Assembly: GCA_020847015.1 (NCBI GenBank)
Contig: JADLCW010000016.1
Location: forward strand, 1-11,033
Origin: Thermomicrobiales bacterium
Lineage (GTDB): Bacteria; Chloroflexota; Chloroflexia; Thermomicrobiales; UBA6265
Length of the DNA: 11,033 nucleotides
Reading direction: 5' to 3'
The notes beneath the pieces were generated by a model that ran no database searches, was not told the origin of the DNA, and saw only the letters and a program-made list of their open reading frames with translations. The translations under genes and the position numbers were made by a program. Shown here piece after piece: positions 6,172 to 11,033 of the stretch (the stretch's first letter is position 1; each line of letters opens with the position of its first letter).

Positions 6172-7116
6172 ATGGCAACAACCGAAACGTTCGGGCTGTC
6201 AAAGCCGACGGCCGTGCCGGCGATGCGTCGCCGCTTCGGTCTGCACCGCGACGCCCGCACCGCTTATCTCTTTCTGACGCCGCTGTTCGTGCTCGTGCTC
6301 GGGCTGATTCTCTACCCATTTCTGCAGGCGGTCCGGCTCTCCTTCACCGACAAGATGGTCGGCTATCCGGAGCGGTTCGTCGGATTCCAGAACTACGCAT
6401 ATCTGCTGGAGAGCGACACCTTTCGCCGGGTGATCCAGAACACGGCAATCTTCACCATCGGCTCGGTCGGTCTCAAGCTGATCACCGGCGTGGCGACGGC
6501 GCTCGTGCTCAGCAGCGTGACGTTCTGGCGCGGCTTTTTCCGGGGGCTGTCGCTGCTGCCATGGATCACCTCAACGGTGATCATCGCGCTCACCTGGCGC
6601 TGGATGTTCGACGCCTTCCCTGGGCGCGGATTTTTCAACAGCGTGCTGCTTGACATGGGAGTGCTGAAATCGCCGATCGGCTTCATGGGGTCGCCGGAAG
6701 GCGCGATGATGGCCGTCATCATCGCCAACTGGTGGCGCGGATTTCCCTTTTTCGGCATCTCGGTGCTGGCGGCGCTGCAGGCTGTGCCGCGTGAGTACTA
6801 CGAAGCGGCCTCGGTGGACGGAGCCACGGGCTGGCGGCGATTCTGGGACATCACGGTGCCCAGCATTCGCCACGTGCTGATCATCACCACGCTGCTGTCC
6901 ACCATCTGGACGATGAACGATTTCAACATCGTCTACGTGATGACCCGTGGCGGTCCCGGCATCGCCACGCACGTGTTCGCCACGTTCTCCTACGACACGG
7001 CCTTCAACCAGTTGCGCTGGGGGCGAGGCGTGGCCGTCTCCATTCTGCTGGTGCCGGTGCTGGTGCTGATCATCATCGTGCTGAGCCGCTATCTGTTGCG
7101 GGAGGAGGATAAATAG
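6172..7116 (+). CDS. ABC transporter permease, MalF/UgpA-type
   Basis: A 314-residue inner-membrane permease of the binding-protein-dependent transport family (BPD_transp_1). The cytoplasmic basic N-terminus leads into TM1 (about 30-54). Further hydrophobic segments lie near 90-115, 120-143, 177-202, 233-250 and 287-307, giving six membrane spans. The EAA loop that docks the ATPase is complete: EAASVDG at 211-217 with the downstream I-x-x-P at 227-230. Start: ATG at 6172, preceded by GGGGG, in place of the in-frame ATG at 6067 that lies inside the binding-protein gene. It pairs with the permease that follows 2 bp later to form the heterodimeric channel. The GGPGIATHVFATFSYDTAF segment near the C-terminus is typical of the MalF half. 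Confidence 0.93.
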   Translation: MATTETFGLSKPTAVPAMRRRFGLHRDARTAYLFLTPLFVLVLGLILYPFLQAVRLSFTDKMVGYPERFVGFQNYAYLLESDTFRRVIQNTAIFTIGSVGLKLITGVATALVLSSVTFWRGFFRGLSLLPWITSTVIIALTWRWMFDAFPGRGFFNSVLLDMGVLKSPIGFMGSPEGAMMAVIIANWWRGFPFFGISVLAALQAVPREYYEAASVDGATGWRRFWDITVPSIRHVLIITTLLSTIWTMNDFNIVYVMTRGGPGIATHVFATFSYDTAFNQLRWGRGVAVSILLVPVLVLIIIVLSRYLLREEDK

Positions 7117-7118
7117 CC

Positions 7119-7976
7119 ATGGCGACTCCCGCCGCTACGCGCCGCCGACCGGTCGTGACCCCGCGTGTGGTGCTTATCAGTCTGGCGATGGCGCTGCTGG
7201 TGTTGGTGATCCTGGTTCCGTTCTGGTGGATCGCCAACATGTCGTTCAAGTCCTACCAGCAGATCCAGTTCGCCACCAGCATCTACATTCCGAACCCCTT
7301 CACGCTGGAGAACTACACCGGGCTGTGGAACGCCACCGGTTTCCCGGTCTGGTTTCGCAACAGCATCGTCACCGCCACGGCCGTGACGCTCATCACGCTG
7401 GTCATTTCCGCGCTCAGCGCCTACGCCATCGCTCGCATTCGGTTTCCGGGGCGGGCGGCGATGGCCAGCACGGTGTTGATCCTCTATCTGGTGCCGCCGG
7501 CGTTGATGTTCATCCCGCTGTACCGATTGCTCAATACCCTGGGCGCCACCGACAGCCTGGCGGCGCTGGTGCTGGCCTACCCGACGTTCACCGTGCCATT
7601 TTGCACCTGGCTACTGATCGGGTTTTTCAAAACCACGCCGATGGAACTGGAGGAGGCGGCGCTGGTCGATGGAGCCACGCGCTGGCAGGCGTTCACCCGG
7701 ATCATCCTGCCGCTGGTGATTCCCGGGCTGGCCGCCTCGGCGATTTTCGCTTTCACGCTCTCCTGGAACGAGTTCCTCTACGCGCTGGTGATGATCCAGG
7801 ACGAGTCGGCGATGACGGTGCCGGTGGGACTCAATTTGCTCATCTACGGAGACGTGTTCGACTGGGGGCGGTTGATGTCCGCCTCGGTGATCACGACGCT
7901 CCCGGTTGTCATCCTCTACATGTTCGTGGTGCGATGGATGGTGCAAGGGCTGACGGCCGGAGCCGTCAAGGGGTAG
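7119..7976 (+). CDS. ABC transporter permease, MalG/UgpE-type
   Basis: A 285-residue second permease of the same importer, in the MalG class. It has an early TM1 (about 17-38), further spans around 84-104, 114-135, 147-170, 203-223 and 255-275, and the ATPase-docking loop EEAALVDGATRW at 178-189 with I-x-L-P at 195-198. It starts 2 bp after the upstream permease; its Shine-Dalgarno GGAGGAGG (7101-7108) is inside the last codons of that gene, indicating translational coupling. No ATP-binding subunit follows. Importers of this class often borrow a shared MsmK/UgpC-like ATPase encoded elsewhere, which is presumably so here. Confidence 0.93.
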   Translation: MATPAATRRRPVVTPRVVLISLAMALLVLVILVPFWWIANMSFKSYQQIQFATSIYIPNPFTLENYTGLWNATGFPVWFRNSIVTATAVTLITLVISALSAYAIARIRFPGRAAMASTVLILYLVPPALMFIPLYRLLNTLGATDSLAALVLAYPTFTVPFCTWLLIGFFKTTPMELEEAALVDGATRWQAFTRIILPLVIPGLAASAIFAFTLSWNEFLYALVMIQDESAMTVPVGLNLLIYGDVFDWGRLMSASVITTLPVVILYMFVVRWMVQGLTAGAVKG

Positions 7977-8003
7977 CGCGGGGCGCGGTGAGGAGGAGCG
8001 ACG

Positions 8004-9122
8004 ATGACCACGACCGTTTCTGGACGGTCTCGCACGAGCGATATGGTGATCGTGGACGCCGACGTCCACGTCAGCGACACGCCGGGGGCGCTGGCTCCCT
8101 ACTGCGACATGCCGTGGCGCATGTCTTTGGAGGAACTGGGGCAGGGGCCGGGGCGCTATCTGGACATCCCGGCGTTCGCGCCGTCACTGAAGCTGGACCC
8201 GCCGATCCCCGGCACGCCGGCTCCGCGCTCGGTGCGCAGCGCGGCCGAGATGCGCGACGGATTGTCGGCGCTGGGCATCGATATCGGAATTTTGTTCCCG
8301 GACAATCTGCTGCTGTTCGCGCCGATCCCCAATATCGAATACGCGACCGCGCTCTCCCACGCCTACAACCGCTGGCTGATGGAGGAATGGCTGCTGCGCG
8401 AGCCGGATCTGTACGGGGCGCTGCTGGCCTGCCCGCAGAACCCGCAGGATTCGGCGGCGGAGATCGAGCGCTACGCCAAGGAAGACAAGATCGTCGCCGT
8501 CTACCTGCCGACGGCTGGCGTCAACCCGCTGTGGGGCGACCGCCGCTATGACCCGATCCTGGCCGCGGCCGAGGCGGCCGATCTGCCGGTGCTGCTGCAC
8601 AGCGTGACGCTGGTGTCGCCCGCCTTCCCCTGCCAGCTCGATCAGTTCGAGAACCATTACGCGCGGCAGATGCTTTCGCACTCATTTGCCATGATGGCCA
8701 ATCTGGTCAGCATCATGCACACGGGCGTGCCGGCTCGCTACCCGAAACTGCGCATTGCCTTCACCGAGGCGGGTTTGGCCTGGGTGCCCTACATGATGTG
8801 GCGGTTGGACAAGTATTACAACGAATACCGGCGATTGGTGCCGTTCCTGGAAAAGCGCCCCAGCGAGTACATGAAGGAACGGATGTGGTTCGCCACCCAG
8901 CCGATCGAGGAACCGGACAACGCTTCCGATCTGGTCGAGACGATCGCTCACCTGGGCGGTCCGGAGCGGGTGTTGTTCGCTTCGGACTGGCCGCACCACG
9001 ACTTCGATCACCCGCGGGCGATCACCAAGCTGCCGATGTCGGCCGAGGCGAAGCGCAAGATCATGGGCGAGAATGCGCTGGAATTGTTCGGCATCCCGGC
9101 CCCGGCCGGCAAGTCGGTCTGA
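8004..9122 (+). CDS. Amidohydrolase-2 family metal enzyme (ACMSD/gamma-resorcylate decarboxylase-like)
   Basis: A 372-residue TIM-barrel protein of the Amidohydrolase_2 family, which contains hydrolases and non-oxidative decarboxylases of aromatic acids. Likely metal ligands are Asp20 and His22 in DADVH, His199 in LLHS and Asp328 in ASDWPHHDFD. The first strand has D-x-H where many relatives have H-x-H or E-x-H. Other family hallmarks are YNRWLMEEW (121-129), FTEAGLAWVPYMMWRLD (253-269) and the C-terminal GENALELFGI. Start: ATG at 8004 with GAGGAGGAG just upstream. It lies 27 bp after the permease and 25 bp before the Rieske gene, clearly in the same operon. It is cytoplasmic (no signal). Probable job: hydrolysis or decarboxylation of the imported compound. 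Substrate and reaction type are not determinable. Family certain, activity inferred. Confidence 0.88.
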   Translation: MTTTVSGRSRTSDMVIVDADVHVSDTPGALAPYCDMPWRMSLEELGQGPGRYLDIPAFAPSLKLDPPIPGTPAPRSVRSAAEMRDGLSALGIDIGILFPDNLLLFAPIPNIEYATALSHAYNRWLMEEWLLREPDLYGALLACPQNPQDSAAEIERYAKEDKIVAVYLPTAGVNPLWGDRRYDPILAAAEAADLPVLLHSVTLVSPAFPCQLDQFENHYARQMLSHSFAMMANLVSIMHTGVPARYPKLRIAFTEAGLAWVPYMMWRLDKYYNEYRRLVPFLEKRPSEYMKERMWFATQPIEEPDNASDLVETIAHLGGPERVLFASDWPHHDFDHPRAITKLPMSAEAKRKIMGENALELFGIPAPAGKSV

Positions 9123-9147
9123 TTCGACCGAGGAAGGCGAGGCGACG

Positions 9148-9504
9148 ATGCCCGAGCATCACGTTGGTTCGGAGGCGGATTTCCCGCCCGGCGCGCACCG
9201 CGTCGTGAAGGTGCGCAACATCGAAATCGGCGTGTTCAATGTCGCCGGCACGTTCTACGCGCTGCCGAATGTCTGCACGCACCAATTCGGCCCGCTATGC
9301 GAGGGAGAGGTCAACGGCACCACCGCCTGCAACGCCGCGACCGGCTGGAAATTCACCTGGGTGCGCGAGGGGGAGATCATCACCTGCCCCTGGCACGGAC
9401 TGGAGTTCGACATCACCACCGGTCAATGCCTGGCCCAGCCCAAAGTCCGACTGCGCCAGTACCCCGTCACAGTGGAGGACGGGGAGGTGAAGGTGATCCT
9501 GTAG
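9148..9504 (+). CDS. Small Rieske [2Fe-2S] protein
   Basis: A 118-residue stand-alone Rieske protein. Cluster ligands are Cys43/His45 in CTHQFGPL and Cys80/His83 in CPWHGLEFD, all four present. The two ligand pairs are 34 residues apart, about twice the 15-17 usual in Rieske ferredoxins. The extra segment (about 54-75) contains Cys61 and a GWKFTWVREGE stretch; Cys51 and Cys94 are further non-ligand cysteines. No signal peptide or membrane anchor is seen, so it is cytoplasmic. Start: ATG at 9148, with the AG-rich ribosome site AGGAAGG/GAGG before it; an upstream in-frame ATG at 9073 lies inside the amidohydrolase gene. Such proteins pass electrons to oxygenases, or act with unknown partners. 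No oxygenase or reductase is in the window. The operon position ties it to the amidohydrolase. Confidence 0.9.
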   Translation: MPEHHVGSEADFPPGAHRVVKVRNIEIGVFNVAGTFYALPNVCTHQFGPLCEGEVNGTTACNAATGWKFTWVREGEIITCPWHGLEFDITTGQCLAQPKVRLRQYPVTVEDGEVKVIL

Positions 9505-9509
9505 CGGGC

Positions 9510-9977
9510 GTGGCGGACCAACCGATCTACGACGAACCGACCCGCGCGCTGACTGTGCGGCGGTTGGGGCCGCGCGATTTGCCCGGCGTGCGCGTCATCG
9601 CGGCGGCAAGCTGCCGCCACGGTGACGCGGCAACCATGGAAACTGTTTTCGCGGCATATCTGGATAGCGGTTGCTCCTTCATCGCCACAATCGGCGAGGA
9701 GCCGGTCGGCTGGCTGCTGGCGCAGCCCATTTCGTATTGCGACGACGCCCCGTTGACGGTATGGGTGGACGATGTGCTGGTGCGTCCCGAGCATCGCCGC
9801 CGGGGTGTCGCCGCCGCGCTCTACCTCGCATTCGGGGCATGGGCGCACGGCGGCGCCGTGCGCGCCGCGCTGACGCGCTTCCCCTCCGAAGACGCGGCCG
9901 CTCGCGCGCTGCACCGGCGCGCGGGCTTCGCCGCCCACGCCACCGGCGCCGTGGTCTGGCGCTTCGACGACCGGTAG
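9510..9977 (+). CDS. GNAT-family N-acetyltransferase
   Basis: About 155 residues with the GNAT core. A hydrophobic strand near 57-71 (FIATIGEEPVGWLLA) is followed by the strand VWVDDVLVRPEHRRRGVAAALY, whose RRRGVA (96-101) is the acetyl-CoA pyrophosphate-binding motif R-x-x-G-x-A. The C-terminal part (ARALHRRAGF, about 131-140) matches the usual last helix and strand. Start is uncertain: GTG at 9510, 5 bp after the Rieske stop, gives a normal-length protein, but the nearest purine-rich site (GGGGAGGTG, 9481-9489) is some 20 nt upstream, so translation may depend on coupling to the Rieske gene. The substrate (small molecule or protein amine) is unknown. It may be the last gene of the catabolic operon or an unrelated passenger. 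Confidence 0.8.
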   Translation: MADQPIYDEPTRALTVRRLGPRDLPGVRVIAAASCRHGDAATMETVFAAYLDSGCSFIATIGEEPVGWLLAQPISYCDDAPLTVWVDDVLVRPEHRRRGVAAALYLAFGAWAHGGAVRAALTRFPSEDAAARALHRRAGFAAHATGAVVWRFDDR

Positions 9978-9991
9978 CGGCGCCGCACCGG
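9971..9991 (+). terminator. Weak terminator-like hairpin overlapping the GNAT stop codon
   Basis: Stem ccggt/accgg (9971-9975 with 9987-9991) plus gcg/cgc (9977-9979 with 9984-9986), one bulged A and a 4-nt loop. The GNAT stop codon lies in the stem. There is no U-tract, so a termination role is only suggested by its position at the end of the operon and ahead of clpP. Confidence 0.3.
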
Positions 9992-10048
9992 GAGCTTCCG
10001 GGACGAATTGCCCCCGGAGACGGCTACCCCGCGCCGCACGTCACGGTC

Positions 10049-10054
10049 TATCAT
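10049..10054 (+). promoter_or_regulatory. Candidate -10 element for clpP-clpX
   Basis: TATCAT matches the -10 consensus at 5/6, in the only AT-richer spot of the 161-bp gap before clpP. No convincing -35 is present 16-18 bp upstream, so it may need an activator or an alternative sigma factor, or not be a promoter. The transcription start would be near 10061. Confidence 0.3.
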
Positions 10055-10067
10055 TGGAATCCTACGG

Positions 10068-10109
10068 AGGCGCGCCCTGCGCTCTGCGCCCCGGGGCGGG
10101 AGCGCGCCT
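10068..10109 (+). other. Long inverted repeat in the clpP leader
   Basis: Perfect 8-bp arms (10068-10075 with 10102-10109) enclose a perfect 12-bp palindrome (10087-10098). The structure ends 29 nt before the clpP ATG and 13 nt before its AAAGGA ribosome site. It could be an RNA stem-loop in the clpP leader or a protein binding site. It does not match the HrcA/CIRCE, CtsR or ClgR site patterns as I know them. Confidence 0.4.
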
Positions 10110-10138
10110 GACGCGCGCACGCAAAGGAACCCTGCATC

Positions 10139-10792
10139 ATGGAGATCCCCAAGATTGAAAATCTCGTGCCTATGGTGGTGGAGAGCACCAACCGGGGCGA
10201 GCGAGCGTTCGACATCTATTCGCGGCTGCTGAAGGACCGCATCATCTTCCTGGGTACGCCGGTCGACGATCAGATCGCCAATTTGATCATCGCCCAGATG
10301 CTGTTTTTGGCGCATGAGGATCCGGAACAGGACATTCGTCTCTACATCAACTCGCCGGGCGGCGTAGTGTATTCCGGGCTGGCCATCTACGATACGATGC
10401 AGATGATCAAGCCTGATGTGGCGACCTTCTGCATGGGCATGGGAGCCAGTATGGCGGCCGTGTTGCTGGCCGGCGGAAGCAAAGGCAAGCGCTTCGCGCT
10501 GCCGAACGCTCGGGTGATGATTCACCAGGGATCGGCCGGGTTCCGCGGCGCGGTGCCCGATATCGAAGTAGTTGCGCGGGAAACGCTCAATCTGACGACC
10601 AAGCTCACCGAAATCATGGCCGCGCACACCGGGCAAACCTTCGACAAGGTCAAGCACGACACCGAGCGCGACTACTACATGACCGCGCAGGAAGCCAAGG
10701 ACTACGGCATCATCGACGAAGTGCTGGAGCCCCTGCATACGCCGACCGGGGTCAGCGGCAACGGTTCGGGCAACGGACGCGAGCAGGTCTGA
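10139..10792 (+). CDS. clpP: ATP-dependent Clp protease proteolytic subunit ClpP
   Basis: A 217-residue ClpP, the serine peptidase that forms the tetradecameric proteolytic chamber used with ClpX or ClpC. The catalytic triad is intact: Ser104 in GMGASMAA, His129 in RVMIHQG and Asp178 in DTERDYYMTAQEA. The N-terminus has the classic VPMVVESTNRGERAFDIYSRLLKDR, with a short propeptide before it. Also visible are the INSPGG motif (70-75) and the IYDTMQ/IKPDV segment. The C-terminus ends in a Gly/Asn/Ser-rich tail (about 203-217), likely disordered. Start: ATG at 10139, with AAAGGA about 10 nt upstream. clpX follows after 90 bp on the same strand, so the pair is probably co-transcribed. Identity is very secure. 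Confidence 0.98.
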   Translation: MEIPKIENLVPMVVESTNRGERAFDIYSRLLKDRIIFLGTPVDDQIANLIIAQMLFLAHEDPEQDIRLYINSPGGVVYSGLAIYDTMQMIKPDVATFCMGMGASMAAVLLAGGSKGKRFALPNARVMIHQGSAGFRGAVPDIEVVARETLNLTTKLTEIMAAHTGQTFDKVKHDTERDYYMTAQEAKDYGIIDEVLEPLHTPTGVSGNGSGNGREQV

Positions 10793-10796
10793 TCGA

Positions 10797-10820
10797 CGAT
10801 CGCCCGGCCGGGGGCGATCG
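10797..10820 (+). other. Stem-loop between clpP and clpX
   Basis: A perfect 9-bp stem (10797-10805 with 10812-10820) and a 6-nt loop, 4 bp after the clpP stop. No U-tract follows. It could weaken read-through into clpX or protect the clpP message, giving more peptidase than unfoldase. That would fit the 14:6 subunit ratio, but the role is inferred. Confidence 0.5.
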
Positions 10821-10882
10821 GACCGGCACGGCCGCGCGACGCGCCGATGCGGCGCCGTCACGTCACGCGCAAGGGCGGCGGC

Positions 10883-11033
10883 ATGAACACGACGCGAGGT
10901 GGGCGGGTGCATTACCGGTGCTCGTTTTGCAACAAGGGCCAGGAAGAGGTCCGGCGGCTGATCGCGGGACCAAATCAGGTCTATATCTGCGATGAGTGCG
11001 TGCAGCTCTGTCGCGAGATCATCGAGGAAGAGG
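10883..11033 (+). CDS. clpX: ATP-dependent protease ATPase subunit ClpX, N-terminal part (3' end outside window)
   Basis: The first 50 codons of ClpX, the AAA+ unfoldase that feeds substrates to ClpP. Only the N-terminal zinc-binding domain is visible. The C4 cluster is Cys13 and Cys16 (CSFC) with Cys36 and Cys39 (CDEC). The motifs RRLIAGP and VQLCREIIEEE that follow are near-universal in ClpX. The start is placed at ATG 10883. An in-frame ATG at 10847 would add 12 residues (MRRRHVTRKGGG) but has no ribosome site, while AAGGGCGGCGG precedes 10883. It follows clpP at 90 bp with a stem-loop between. The gene runs off the end of the window; the AAA+ domain is not seen. Confidence 0.95.
   Translation, partial: MNTTRGGRVHYRCSFCNKGQEEVRRLIAGPNQVYICDECVQLCREIIEEE

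Noticed and set aside
4506..6260. Open reverse-strand frame of 584 codons opposite the binding protein
   Set aside because: Arg/Gly/His-rich shadow of the binding-protein gene with no domain; the forward frame is clearly the real gene.
1..11033. Defence system, phage, transposon or CRISPR
   Set aside because: No nuclease, helicase, recombinase, transposase, terminal inverted repeat or regularly spaced repeat was seen; every sizeable gene belongs to a familiar metabolic or housekeeping family.

Overview
The window is GC-rich bacterial DNA with dense, mostly co-directional genes. The order tig ... clpP, clpX, the Chloroflexota-like ClpX N-terminus and the many sugar-type ABC/amidohydrolase genes suggest a Chloroflexota bacterium, perhaps Thermomicrobia (Sphaerobacter/Nitrolancea-like). 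That placement is an inference from gene content and protein flavour, not from a marker gene.

Layout. (1) 1-675: the C-terminal part of a GMC-family flavoprotein oxidoreductase, cut by the window edge. It converges on a reverse-strand gene across a bidirectional hairpin terminator (701-731). (2) 780-2243, reverse strand: a secreted M23 (LytM-type) peptidase with three SH3-like repeats. Its start is fixed by a strong Shine-Dalgarno. Upstream lies a long hairpin-rich leader and a candidate promoter whose spacer is filled by a perfect 15-bp palindrome. (3) 2667-4385: trigger factor (tig), with an extended -10 promoter and a strong downstream hairpin. (4) 4406-9977: a promoter with a perfect TTGACA, a leader of about 290 nt, then a co-directional set: ABC substrate-binding protein, two ABC permeases, an amidohydrolase-2/ACMSD-type metal enzyme, a Rieske [2Fe-2S] protein and a GNAT acetyltransferase. 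No ATP-binding subunit is present. (5) 10139-11033: clpP with its catalytic triad, then the start of clpX (zinc-binding domain) running off the window.

How it fits together. tig, clpP and clpX form a common protein quality-control neighbourhood. Here tig is separated from clpP/clpX by about 5.8 kb that looks like a self-contained uptake-and-catabolism cassette: importer, TIM-barrel hydrolase or decarboxylase, and small Rieske electron carrier. Its substrate cannot be read from the sequence. The most interesting leads are this cassette, its structured leader, and the operator-like palindrome in the M23 promoter. I found no CRISPR array, insertion sequence, tRNA, rRNA or phage gene.
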